Positions 1-8,770 of a stretch of 64,000 nucleotides of DNA are shown here, in pieces (positions within the stretch are counted from its first letter, which is position 1; the number at the start of each line of letters is the position of its first letter). The notes under the pieces are model-generated. The model searched no databases. It saw only the letters and a list, made by a program, of their open reading frames with translations, and had not been told where the DNA came from. Made by a program: the position numbers and the translations under genes. The stretch comes from Acidimicrobiaceae bacterium (GTDB lineage: Bacteria > Actinomycetota > Acidimicrobiia > Acidimicrobiales > Ilumatobacteraceae), in contig CANFUE010000013.1 in NCBI GenBank assembly GCA_947450115.1, positions 1-64,000 on the forward strand, given 5' to 3'.

Positions 1-1506
1 ACGTTTGCCATTATTGGGTTTGCAGCGTGCATCATTCGCAAAAAGACAATTGGTATGTGGATGGGCGTCATGTGCTTTGCGTTATTTGCTGGTGTCTATA
101 TCACCCGCGATAGTTTGCCCATCATTGGGCTGCTGTGGAATCCGCGACTTTTGCCCTTTATGTACCTGTTGCGCTACATGCTCATGATGGTAGGTATCTA
201 CGCGGTTATTACTTCCGTAGTGCGTTTGGTCATGCTCGAGCGTGATGAAAAATCACACCACATACCGCTCGAATTGATGTCGGGGGTACTTCGCAATGCG
301 TCTGTCTGGTTAGTTGCTGTGACGGTTCTTTGTATTTTTGGTTTCCGCTTTCAACAATTACCTTTTGCTTCAGTAGTAACGGGTGCTAATGGCAAATCAG
401 AATATACGTGGGGCCCTTTCCGTGGGCCTTCGGGCAATAAGGCATTTGTCGATGGGTGGGCGCGCTGGAATTTTGAAGGTTATGAAGGAAAGCCTGCCTA
501 TGGCGAGTACCACAGCATTGTTCAGACCATGAAAAAAATTGGTGAAGATCCGCAGCTTGGTTGCGGCCGTGCGTTGTGGGAAAATAGCGGCGACCTCAAT
601 AAATATGGCACCACGATGGCGCTGATGTTGTTGCCATTTTGGACCGACGGATGTATTGGCTCACAAGAAGGACTCTTTTTCGAAGCTGCAGGCACCACGC
701 CGTATCACTTCATTAGTGCTGCGGCGATGTCGAAGCAAAGCAGCAACCCTGTGCGTGAACTGCGTTACGACAACAACAATGCCGAGATGGGCGTTCACTA
801 TTTACAAGAGCTAGGTGTGCGTTATTACATGGCATACACACCAGAAGCGGTGGCACAAGCTCAGACACAAAAAGACCTCAAGGAAGTTGCTCGTAGTGCG
901 CCGTGGGTGGTGTACGAAGTAGCGAATAGCGATTGGGTAGTGCCCATGACCGTGCAGCCCGTGGTGGTGGCAAAGCGTTCTGGTGATCAACGTGAACGGT
1001 GGCTTGAACTCGGTTCTAGCTGGATGCAACACACAACGGAATGGGCAGCAACTCCGGTATCTGATGGACCAAAAGAATGGCAACATATTTCTGTTGCAGT
1101 TGATATGAATCGTCGCGTAGGAGAACCAGGTAGCCCTTCGCGCAGTGTTGACATTGTTCAGCCAGTCGAAAAAATCACCCCTGTTGCCTTGCCACAAGTC
1201 AATATTACGAATTATTCACATACGCAAGACTCGGTGTCATTTTCTGTCGACAAGATTGGTGTGCCTGTGCTCGTGCGGGTGAGTTATTTCCCTAACTGGA
1301 CAGTTTCGGGCGCAAAAGGGCCTTACCGGGCCGCACCAAACATGATGGTGGTGATTCCCACAGAAAAAAATGTGCGATTGAAGTATTCATCTACTGGTAT
1401 CGACAAACTTGCTTATTTATTGACATTGTTTGGCATTGGAATAGTGATTTTTTGGTGGCGCCGTGGCCCGTATCGTTATGGCACATCAATGCCGCCGCTA
1501 ATGTAA
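1..1506 (+). CDS. C-terminal part of a large polytopic membrane protein (5' end outside window)
   Basis: The reading frame is open from the first base, so the true start lies upstream. Visible are at least three hydrophobic segments in the first 120 residues, a large presumably extracytoplasmic domain of about 330 residues, and one last membrane segment close to an Arg-rich C-terminus. The late stretch with FPNW followed by a beta-rich part resembles the C-terminal domain of YfhO-like or GT-C-type envelope glycosyltransferase proteins of actinobacteria. That family assignment is inference. It ends 7 bases before phosphomannomutase, which fits a role in envelope polysaccharide assembly. Confidence 0.7.
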   Translation, partial: TFAIIGFAACIIRKKTIGMWMGVMCFALFAGVYITRDSLPIIGLLWNPRLLPFMYLLRYMLMMVGIYAVITSVVRLVMLERDEKSHHIPLELMSGVLRNASVWLVAVTVLCIFGFRFQQLPFASVVTGANGKSEYTWGPFRGPSGNKAFVDGWARWNFEGYEGKPAYGEYHSIVQTMKKIGEDPQLGCGRALWENSGDLNKYGTTMALMLLPFWTDGCIGSQEGLFFEAAGTTPYHFISAAAMSKQSSNPVRELRYDNNNAEMGVHYLQELGVRYYMAYTPEAVAQAQTQKDLKEVARSAPWVVYEVANSDWVVPMTVQPVVVAKRSGDQRERWLELGSSWMQHTTEWAATPVSDGPKEWQHISVAVDMNRRVGEPGSPSRSVDIVQPVEKITPVALPQVNITNYSHTQDSVSFSVDKIGVPVLVRVSYFPNWTVSGAKGPYRAAPNMMVVIPTEKNVRLKYSSTGIDKLAYLLTLFGIGIVIFWWRRGPYRYGTSMPPLM

Positions 1507-1513
1507 TAAAGAG

Positions 1514-2875
1514 ATGACTCAATCAGATCTCACCAATATTTTTAAAGCGTACGACGTTCGTGGCACTGTTCCCGATCAATTCAATGTCGACATAGCCCGT
1601 GCTGTTGGAGTTGGGTTTGCTCAGTTCGCAAAGAGCAAAACCGTTTTAGTTGCTCGCGATATGCGACCTTCAGGAGTGGAACTCGTAGCCGCATTCGCCG
1701 AAGGTGCTATGTCGCAAGGGGTCAATGTAATTGACCTTGGTTTAGCAAGCACCGATTTGCTGTACTTTGCTGCCGGGTCACTCGATGCGCCAGGAGCAAT
1801 GTTTACTGCTTCGCATAACCCGGCACAATATAACGGCATCAAGTTTTGTTTGTCGGGAGCACGACCTGTTGGGGTCGATACTGGGCTCAACGATATTCGT
1901 GAAGTAGCAGTGCGTGAATTAGCACGTCCCTCTGCGTCGGTGGCAAGTAGGGGTCAACTCTCGCAGCGCAACTTGCTCGATGCCTTCGCCGAGCATGTGG
2001 TGAGTTTTGTCGACCAAGACCAACTCATTCCTTTGAAAGTCGTTGCCGATACGGCAAATGGAATGGGTGGGCTCGTGGTTCCTGCTGTGTGTGAGCGGCT
2101 CCCACAAATAGAACTTGAAGTGATGTTTGGTGAACTCGATGGCACATTTCCCAATCACCCAGCCGACCCCATCCAGCCCGCAAACCAAAAAGATCTGCAA
2201 GCGCGTGTTGTGTCGGGTGGCTTCGATATCGGTTTGGCATTCGACGGTGATGCCGACCGCGTATTTGTGGTCGATGAAAAAGGTATTGGTTTGTCGGGAA
2301 GCACCACAACGGCTCTTTTAGCGGCAGCTGTTTTGCGCAAAAATCCCGGTGCAAAAATTATTCATAACCTCATTTGCTCGAAGGCAGTGCCGGAAGTTAT
2401 TGCTGAATATGGGGGAGTCCCCATTCGTTCTCAGGTGGGGCATAGTTATATCAAACAACTCATGGCAGAAACCGGTGCCGTGTTTGGTGGAGAGCACTCA
2501 GCGCACTACTACTTTCTCAACAACTATCGAGCCGACAGCGGGCTTATTGCTGCAATGCATGTTTTTAATGAGATGAGCCGCAGCGGTCAACCGCTGTCTC
2601 AAGTACGTATTCCCTTCGAGCGTTACAGCGCTAGCGGAGAAATTAATACGCAAGTAGATAACCCACTTGCAGTCATCGAAAGAGTCGGTGCAGTATTTGC
2701 TGCGTTTCCGAGTGATCGCCTCGACGGGCTTACTATCGATTGTGGATCATGGTGGTTCAACCTGCGCCCTTCCAATACGGAACCACTTTTGCGTCTGAAC
2801 CTTGAGGCGAATAATCGAGAAGAATGCGATCAGCACGTATCGGAAGTACTTGCGCTCATTACGCAAAATGCGTAG
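1514..2875 (+). CDS. manB: Phosphomannomutase/phosphoglucomutase
   Basis: Interconverts hexose 6-phosphate and hexose 1-phosphate in the cytoplasm, feeding GDP-mannose and cell-envelope glycans. All alpha-D-phosphohexomutase signatures are visible: the phosphoserine loop TASHNP with the serine near residue 100, the metal loop DGDADR at about 244-249, the sugar-specificity loop GEHSAH at about 326-331 and the phosphate-binding RPSNTEP at about 418-424. The length of 453 residues is normal. Seven bases separate it from the upstream membrane protein, so the two probably share a transcript. Mannose versus glucose preference cannot be decided; manB is chosen because the order manB-ahcY-comF-secA matches mycobacteria. 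Confidence 0.93.
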   Translation: MTQSDLTNIFKAYDVRGTVPDQFNVDIARAVGVGFAQFAKSKTVLVARDMRPSGVELVAAFAEGAMSQGVNVIDLGLASTDLLYFAAGSLDAPGAMFTASHNPAQYNGIKFCLSGARPVGVDTGLNDIREVAVRELARPSASVASRGQLSQRNLLDAFAEHVVSFVDQDQLIPLKVVADTANGMGGLVVPAVCERLPQIELEVMFGELDGTFPNHPADPIQPANQKDLQARVVSGGFDIGLAFDGDADRVFVVDEKGIGLSGSTTTALLAAAVLRKNPGAKIIHNLICSKAVPEVIAEYGGVPIRSQVGHSYIKQLMAETGAVFGGEHSAHYYFLNNYRADSGLIAAMHVFNEMSRSGQPLSQVRIPFERYSASGEINTQVDNPLAVIERVGAVFAAFPSDRLDGLTIDCGSWWFNLRPSNTEPLLRLNLEANNREECDQHVSEVLALITQNA

Positions 2876-2910
2876 CAGGAACGCCAGTAAATTTTGGCTA
2901 GTGTAGAAGC

Positions 2911-3150
2911 ATGTCGTTAAACGCAAAATTGCTGGAGATTCTGGCTTGCCCAGAAGACAAAGGTCCGCTCTACTATGTGGAATCAGAGTCCTTGTTATAC
3001 AACAGCCGTTTGCAGCGTGTATACGACGTCAAAGAGGGCATCCCCGTGATGCTCATCTCTGAAGCGCACACCGTTGACGCTGGCGAACATGCTCGCATCA
3101 TGGCAAAAATCACGGCAGAAAACATTCAGCCCACCTTCACTGCGCACTAG
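2911..3150 (+). CDS. Trm112 family small protein
   Basis: A 79-residue protein with the Trm112 pattern: an N-terminal [14 protein letters not shown] block, a central [11 protein letters not shown] block and a GIPVML block. Eukaryotic and archaeal Trm112 activates methyltransferases; the bacterial relatives (YcaR-like) are small stand-alone proteins of uncertain partner. Only one cysteine of the usual zinc set is present (CPED; the second position is Asp), so zinc binding is doubtful. It lies just upstream of adenosylhomocysteinase, which clears the by-product of methyltransferases. The functional link is suggestive only. Confidence 0.85.
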   Translation: MSLNAKLLEILACPEDKGPLYYVESESLLYNSRLQRVYDVKEGIPVMLISEAHTVDAGEHARIMAKITAENIQPTFTAH

Positions 3151-3239
3151 TATTTCCTCGTCGGGCTGAAAGACCGGAGCCAGCAGGCCCCAGCCCGGGT
3201 ACTTTCCCTTCATATCGACAGTTCCCGAAAGGCTCTTCC
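3151..3239 (+). promoter_or_regulatory. Structured 5' leader of ahcY, candidate pseudoknot regulatory RNA
   Basis: Between Trm112 and ahcY is an 89-base GC-rich leader. A perfect 7-bp stem pairs 3162-3168 (CGGGCTG) with 3191-3197 (CAGCCCG). Inside its loop, GAGCC at 3177-3181 can pair with GGCTC at 3231-3235, extendable by one G-U pair. That second helix would overlap the likely Shine-Dalgarno AAAGG at 3228-3232, just ahead of the ATG at 3240. A pseudoknot closing over the ribosome site is typical of translational riboswitches, and ahcY genes are known SAH-riboswitch targets. The sequence does not obviously fit the SAH or SAM-IV consensus I know, so the class is open. Confidence 0.5.
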
Positions 3240-4697
3240 ATGTCTACAAATAGCACCTTTGCGCAACGCGGAGATTTCCGTGTTGCAGATCTTGCGCTTG
3301 CCCCATTTGGCCGCAAAGAAATCCATCTTGCCGAACATGAAATGCCAGGTCTTCGCGCATTGCGTAAAGAGTTCGGGCCAACGAAGCCATTGAAGGGTTG
3401 CCGTATTTCTGGTTCATTACATATGACCATTCAGACCGCAGTTCTCATTGAAACGCTCGTTGAGTTAGGCGCAGAAGTGCGTTGGGCAAGTTGCAATATT
3501 TTCTCTACTCAAGACCACGCAGCAGCTGCAGTAGTTGTTGGCCCAAATGGCACAGCCGAAAACCCACAGGGTGTTCCTTGTTATGCGTGGAAAGGTGAAA
3601 CTCTTGAAGAGTATTGGTGGTGCACCGATCAGATGATGACTTGGCCCGATGGTGATGGGCCAAACATGATTCTCGACGATGGTGGCGATGCAACAATGCT
3701 CGTACACAAAGGCGTGGAGTTCGAAAAATCAGGAGTTGTTCCCGACCCCACCACCGCATCAAACCCAGAGTTCGCCATTGTGCTTGGCTTGTTGCAACGC
3801 AGCTTGAAGTCGGAGCCACAGAAGTGGACCACCATGGCCAAAGGCATTAAGGGCGTTACTGAAGAAACAACTACTGGTGTGAAGCGTCTGTACAAAATGT
3901 CGGAAAATAAAGAACTTTTGTTCCCTGCCATCAACGTGAACGACAGTGTAACCAAGAGTAAATTCGACAACCTTTATGGCTGCCGCCACTCACTCATCGA
4001 TGCCATCAACCGTGCTACCGACGTCATGATTGCCGGAAAGCTTGCAGTGGTGTGTGGATATGGCGACGTAGGTAAGGGTTGTGCGCAAAGTTTGCGCGGT
4101 CAAGGTGCACGTGTCATCGTCACGGAAATTGACCCCATCAACGCATTGCAAGCAGCAATGGAAGGTTACGAAGTGAATACTCTTGAATCTGTTGTTGACC
4201 AGGCAGATATTTTTGTTACTGCAACTGGCAACGAGGCCATTATCGATGTGTCACATATGTCGAAAATGAAGCACAATGCCATTGTGTGCAATATTGGCCA
4301 CTTCGATAACGAAATCGACATGGCTGGTTTGGCACGTAGCGGTGCAACACGTGATGAATTAAAAGCCGGTACAGACCTGTGGTCATTCCCCGATGGTCAT
4401 GCTGTCATTGTGTTGGCAGAAGGCCGTTTAGTGAACTTGGGTTGCGCAACAGGACACCCAAGTTTCGTGATGAGTTGTTCGTTCACCAACCAAGTCATTG
4501 CCCAAATGGAGCTGTTTAATCACACCGCAAAGTATCCACTTGGTGTGTATGTGCTGCCAAAGGTTCTCGATGAGAAAGTTGCCTCTTTGCATCTCGACGC
4601 ACTCGGTGTGGTGCTCACACAAATGAACGATGTTCAGGCCGAATACTTAGGTATTAACCCATCGGGCCCATTCAAGCCCGAGAACTACCGCTACTAA
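3240..4697 (+). CDS. ahcY: Adenosylhomocysteinase
   Basis: Cytoplasmic NAD-dependent hydrolase that splits S-adenosylhomocysteine into adenosine and homocysteine, closing the activated methyl cycle. The 485-residue protein shows the Rossmann motif [10 protein letters not shown], the conserved NATG-type segment written here as TATGNEAII, and the C-terminal KPENYRY that contributes to the cofactor site of the partner subunit. The length matches actinobacterial SahH proteins, which carry an insertion relative to short bacterial forms. It is preceded by a structured leader and followed at once by a convergent gene. Confidence 0.97.
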   Translation: MSTNSTFAQRGDFRVADLALAPFGRKEIHLAEHEMPGLRALRKEFGPTKPLKGCRISGSLHMTIQTAVLIETLVELGAEVRWASCNIFSTQDHAAAAVVVGPNGTAENPQGVPCYAWKGETLEEYWWCTDQMMTWPDGDGPNMILDDGGDATMLVHKGVEFEKSGVVPDPTTASNPEFAIVLGLLQRSLKSEPQKWTTMAKGIKGVTEETTTGVKRLYKMSENKELLFPAINVNDSVTKSKFDNLYGCRHSLIDAINRATDVMIAGKLAVVCGYGDVGKGCAQSLRGQGARVIVTEIDPINALQAAMEGYEVNTLESVVDQADIFVTATGNEAIIDVSHMSKMKHNAIVCNIGHFDNEIDMAGLARSGATRDELKAGTDLWSFPDGHAVIVLAEGRLVNLGCATGHPSFVMSCSFTNQVIAQMELFNHTAKYPLGVYVLPKVLDEKVASLHLDALGVVLTQMNDVQAEYLGINPSGPFKPENYRY

Positions 4698-4703
4698 AAA
4701 GAG

Positions 4704-5357
4704 TTACATCTCTAGTGCTTGCCCTGTCGCTGATTCGTTCAGCGACGGGGACATGCGCAGTGCAACGAGTGCTTTTTGCACCAGTGGCCCAATGCCAAAG
4801 GCAAAGACAAATGTTCCGAGCCCGATTGAGCCACCCAAAAAGAGCCCGACAACGAGCACCACAATTTCAACGGTGGTGCGTGCAAAGCGAATGGATATGC
4901 CAAAGCGCTTATTTAAGCCAAGCATGAGGCCATCGCGCGGGCCCGAACCGAGTTCGGCGCCAATATAGAGACCTGAACCAAATGCAATAAAGATCATTCC
5001 GGCGAGAAGGAATGCCACCCGTACAACAATGAGACGTGAGTGGGGAAGTAGATCGTCCATGAGGTTTTCTACAAGACCTATTTGCAGGGCGTTCATGATG
5101 GTGCCAATGCCGGGCTTCATGCGCAGCGGAATCCAAACAAGTAGCAGCACAACGCCAACAATGATGATGACGGTACCCATTTTGATGTTGGCTTTTTCGC
5201 TGATGCCTTGATGCAGTACATCCCACGGCGGAACACCCAAATTGCTATGAACAAAACATGCTATGCCTGCCCCAAAGCAAAAGAGACCAGCAGCACAACG
5301 AGCAATGCGTTCAAAAAATCGTTCGCGTAGGGGTCGAGGAGTGCTCGTTGAAGGCAT
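4704..5357 (-). CDS. YczE/YitT-type integral membrane protein
   Basis: A 217-residue protein with about five hydrophobic helices. The N-terminal half carries the GxxxFxxGxGIACxVxxxLGVPPWDVLHQGxS pattern typical of the YczE/YyaS family, and the second half repeats it as YIGAELGSGPRDGLMLGL. These proteins are predicted transporters or membrane regulators without an assigned substrate. It is convergent with ahcY, ending 6 bases from it. In mycobacteria mtrAB-lpqB lies between ahcY and comF; here this single membrane gene takes that place. Confidence 0.82.
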   Translation of the reverse strand: MPSTSTPRPLRERFFERIARCAAGLFCFGAGIACFVHSNLGVPPWDVLHQGISEKANIKMGTVIIIVGVVLLLVWIPLRMKPGIGTIMNALQIGLVENLMDDLLPHSRLIVVRVAFLLAGMIFIAFGSGLYIGAELGSGPRDGLMLGLNKRFGISIRFARTTVEIVVLVVGLFLGGSIGLGTFVFAFGIGPLVQKALVALRMSPSLNESATGQALEM

Positions 5358-5404
5358 TTGAAGATGTTACTGCCATCAACTTGAAGGAATGAACACAATA
5401 AAAG

Positions 5405-5950
5405 GTGTTCACCCGAAAGATCCCACTTGTGGCTCATGTTCCAGACCGAGCAACATTGCCGTTTTATGTCAGTGCCGCTGCAGTATTCGAAGGAAATGTA
5501 CGCACGGCGGTCATCTCATTGAAGTATCGCAATGAACGCCGTTTCGCTCGGCCGCTCGGCAAGCTATTGGCCGATGCAATATTGCGCGAGCGTGCACTGA
5601 ATTATGAATTTGATTATGTGACATGGGCACCTACCACCTCGCAACACTTGCGAGAGCGTGGGATGGATCATGCTGAGCTCATTGCGCGGGAAGTGGGCAA
5701 ACATTTAGATATCCCCGTCAAAAACCTGCTGCGGAGAATGACGCATGAAACTCAAACTCATCGGTCGCGTCAAGAACGACTTTTAGGCCCGACTTTTCGG
5801 GCCCATGCGCTAGCGACTGGGCGCAAGGTGCTGGTGGTGGACGACGTGGTCACAACAGGAGCAACTTTGCATGCAGTTCGGCGTGCATTTCGCAGTATTG
5901 GGGTGGAATTAGTGGAATGCTGGGCGGTCGCTGCGACCCCTAGCAGGTAG
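5405..5950 (+). CDS. ComF family phosphoribosyltransferase-like protein
   Basis: A 181-residue protein with a C-terminal type I phosphoribosyltransferase domain. The PRPP loop VLVVDDVVTTGAT is at about residues 142-154 and the LKYRNERRFARPLG segment typical of ComF/GntX is near residue 40. ComF proteins assist DNA uptake in competent bacteria, though many relatives have no tested role. The start is GTG. The N-terminal zinc ribbon of classical ComF is absent, so the protein is short for the family. It lies directly upstream of secA as in other actinobacteria, but the hpf gene usually found between them is missing. Confidence 0.88.
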   Translation: MFTRKIPLVAHVPDRATLPFYVSAAAVFEGNVRTAVISLKYRNERRFARPLGKLLADAILRERALNYEFDYVTWAPTTSQHLRERGMDHAELIAREVGKHLDIPVKNLLRRMTHETQTHRSRQERLLGPTFRAHALATGRKVLVVDDVVTTGATLHAVRRAFRSIGVELVECWAVAATPSR

Positions 5951-5962
5951 AATTTCGCCCTA

Positions 5963-8746
5963 ATGAGTATTCTTGATCGCGTTCTACGGGCCGGCGAAGG
6001 CAAAAAGGTCAAGGCCCTCGAGGGTCTTGTTCCTGAAATCAATGCTCTCGAGGTATCTATTGCCTCCCTGTCTGACGACGCATTGCGCGGCAAAACCGAT
6101 GAGTTCCGCCAGCGCATTGCCAATGGTGAATCACTCGACGACCTTCTCGTTGAATCATTTGCTGTCATGCGCGAAGCGGGAAAACGAGTTCTTGGCCAGC
6201 GCCACTACGACGTTCAACTCATGGGTGGGGCGGCATTGCATTTCGGTTGGATCTCCGAAATGAAAACCGGTGAAGGAAAAACTCTTGTTTCCACCTTGCC
6301 TGCGTACCTCAATGGTTTGTCGGGCAATGGCGTGCACCTCGTCACCGTCAACGACTATTTAGCACGGCGCGACTCGGAATGGATGGGCCGCGTGCATCGC
6401 TGGTTAGGCGTGAGTGTCGGCCTTGTGGTGCCTGGTCACCGTGAATCACCTCAGCAAAAACGTGAAGACTATGCAGCCGACATCACGTACGGCACCAATA
6501 ACGAATTTGGCTTCGACTACCTACGCGACAATATGGCTGGCTCATTAGAAGAAAAAGTACAACGTGGGCATAACTTCGCCATTGTCGATGAAGTCGACTC
6601 AATTCTTATCGACGAGGCTCGTACACCGCTCATCATCTCGGGCCGCTTAGCCGACGCGGCGCAGTTGTACTACCGCTTCGCCTCTGTTGTGCGGGCACTT
6701 GTGCGCGATGTCGACTACGAGGTCGATGAAACGAAACGTACGGTCGTTCCTACCGAAGAAGGAATTGAAAAAGTAGAAGCCCAATTAGGTGTGAGCAACT
6801 TGTACGACGGAGTGCAACAAAACTTGGTACATCAGTTGCAAGTGGCTTTGAAATCAAAAGAGCTCTATAAGCGCGATAAGGACTACATCATCCAGGGTGG
6901 TGAAGTAAAAATTGTTGACGAATTTACGGGCCGCATTCTTGAAGGTCGGCGCTGGAGCGAAGGTATTCACCAAGCAATTGAGGCCAAAGAAGGCGTCAAA
7001 ATTAAAGATGAAAACCAAACGCTTGCAACCATTACTTTGCAGAACTACTTCCGCATGTACCAAAAACTTGCTGGTATGACCGGTACTGCTCAAACTGAAG
7101 CTGCCGAACTCATGAATACATATCAACTTTCAGTTGTATCTATTCCAACGAATAAATCTGTTCAACGACTCGATCAGCCCGATCTCATCTACAAAAATGA
7201 AGATGCCAAGTTCGCTGCTGTTGTGGAAGAAATTGTTGAGAAAAACAAAATCGGACAGCCGGTTTTGGTGGGAACTATCAGCGTTGAAAAGAGTGAGCAT
7301 CTTTCGCGTCAGTTAAATAAGCGTGGCATTAAGCACGAAGTGTTGAACGCAAAACAACACACTCGTGAAGCCCAAATTGTTACGCAGGCTGGTCGCATAG
7401 GCGCCGTAACAGTTGCTACCAACATGGCAGGTCGCGGTGTCGACATTCTCTTGGGCGGAAACCCAGAGGGTCTTGCACGTCAATCGGTGCTTGCAGAGGG
7501 TTTCTCAGAAGAAACCTTGCTCGACGAGTTCGCTCTTCCCGTGCCTCTCGACCAAATGCCAGCCGACTTCCAAACGTCACGCGTAACGGCGCAAGCTCGT
7601 TACAGCGCTTTGCTCGATCAATTTAAGGTACAGTGCGCAGCAGAAGGCGATGAAGTTCGTGCAGCTGGTGGGCTTTTTGTCTTGGGCACTGAACGCCACG
7701 AAAGCCGTCGCATCGACAACCAATTACGTGGTCGTGCAGGACGTCAGGGCGATCCTGGCGAGAGCAGGTTCTATTTGTCGCTCGACGATGAATTGTTGCG
7801 ATTGTTTGCAACAGGTGCATTGAGTTGGGTGATGTCGCGTGCACTGCCCGACGATGAAGCAATTGAAGCCAAAATGGTAACGAAAGCCATTGAGCGCGCC
7901 CAAAGCACAGTTGAGCAGCGCAACGGAGAAATTCGTAAGAATGTTCTCAAATACGACGAGGTAATGAACGAGCAGCGCAAAGTTATTTACATGCGCCGCG
8001 ATCAAATCCTCGACGGTCTCGACCTGCGTGCTGCCGCAATGGAGTATCTCTCTGAAGCCGTCGATTCGCTTATTGCTGCATATTGCGTGAGCGAAGCCGA
8101 CGACGAATGGGACCTCGACGGTTTGGCACGCGACCTTGCTACCTATTGGCCAACGACTGTCACCATTTCTCTCCTCGGCCAGGCTTCTTCTACCGACAAT
8201 ATTTATGACATCGTCATGGCCGATGCCGCCGTGTACTACAAGCAACGCGAAGAGCAGCTTGGCGACACCGTCATGCGTGAAATTGAGCGGCAAGTAATGC
8301 TGCGTATTATCGACCAACGCTGGCGTGAACACCTCGAAGAGATGGACTATCTCCAAGAAGGCATCAACTTGCGCGCCATGGGTCAAAAAGATCCACTCAC
8401 CGAATGGCAGCGTGAGGGCTACGACATGTTCGGTTCGCTCATGAAGGGCATTGCTCAAGATTTCGTGAAATACGTCATGCATGTGGAAGTAGTGTCCGAC
8501 GATGCCGCTGGAACAACGGTACAAAACATTCGCCAATCATCTTCCGACGACGACACAGCCTCCGGGTTCGATGTGGCTATTGCCTCAGCAATTGCCGATG
8601 GAGAATTGCCGCCAGAAGCAGCACCCGTGCGCGCGACAAGCAATACGCCAGTGGTGAAAAGTGAATTCGATAAAACACCTCGCAATGCGCCATGCCCTTG
8701 TGGTTCTGGCAAAAAATTCAAGGTGTGTCACGGCAAAACTGCCTGA
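5963..8746 (+). CDS. secA: Protein translocase ATPase SecA
   Basis: Motor ATPase of the Sec pathway, pushing unfolded preproteins through SecYEG. The 927-residue protein has Walker A MKTGEGKT at about 100-107, the DEVD Walker B box at 209-212, the IDEARTPLIISG motif just after it, the helicase motif NMAGRGVDI, and the C-terminal zinc finger CPCGSGKKFKVCH with cysteines near 911, 913 and 922. The intact zinc-binding tail marks the housekeeping SecA1 type rather than the accessory SecA2. It starts 12 bases after comF. Confidence 0.98.
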   Translation: MSILDRVLRAGEGKKVKALEGLVPEINALEVSIASLSDDALRGKTDEFRQRIANGESLDDLLVESFAVMREAGKRVLGQRHYDVQLMGGAALHFGWISEMKTGEGKTLVSTLPAYLNGLSGNGVHLVTVNDYLARRDSEWMGRVHRWLGVSVGLVVPGHRESPQQKREDYAADITYGTNNEFGFDYLRDNMAGSLEEKVQRGHNFAIVDEVDSILIDEARTPLIISGRLADAAQLYYRFASVVRALVRDVDYEVDETKRTVVPTEEGIEKVEAQLGVSNLYDGVQQNLVHQLQVALKSKELYKRDKDYIIQGGEVKIVDEFTGRILEGRRWSEGIHQAIEAKEGVKIKDENQTLATITLQNYFRMYQKLAGMTGTAQTEAAELMNTYQLSVVSIPTNKSVQRLDQPDLIYKNEDAKFAAVVEEIVEKNKIGQPVLVGTISVEKSEHLSRQLNKRGIKHEVLNAKQHTREAQIVTQAGRIGAVTVATNMAGRGVDILLGGNPEGLARQSVLAEGFSEETLLDEFALPVPLDQMPADFQTSRVTAQARYSALLDQFKVQCAAEGDEVRAAGGLFVLGTERHESRRIDNQLRGRAGRQGDPGESRFYLSLDDELLRLFATGALSWVMSRALPDDEAIEAKMVTKAIERAQSTVEQRNGEIRKNVLKYDEVMNEQRKVIYMRRDQILDGLDLRAAAMEYLSEAVDSLIAAYCVSEADDEWDLDGLARDLATYWPTTVTISLLGQASSTDNIYDIVMADAAVYYKQREEQLGDTVMREIERQVMLRIIDQRWREHLEEMDYLQEGINLRAMGQKDPLTEWQREGYDMFGSLMKGIAQDFVKYVMHVEVVSDDAAGTTVQNIRQSSSDDDTASGFDVAIASAIADGELPPEAAPVRATSNTPVVKSEFDKTPRNAPCPCGSGKKFKVCHGKTA

Positions 8747-8770
8747 CACCGAACCAAGGCTTTTCTCTCC

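Noticed and set aside
3151-3239. Classification of the ahcY leader as an SAH or SAM-IV riboswitch
   Set aside because: Core consensus segments I know for those classes are not evident by eye; only the presence of structure is claimed.
7724-8536. A 270-codon open frame antisense to secA
   Set aside because: It lies fully inside secA on the opposite strand, has a composition that mirrors the secA codons (many His, Phe, Val), no ribosome site and no recognisable domain.
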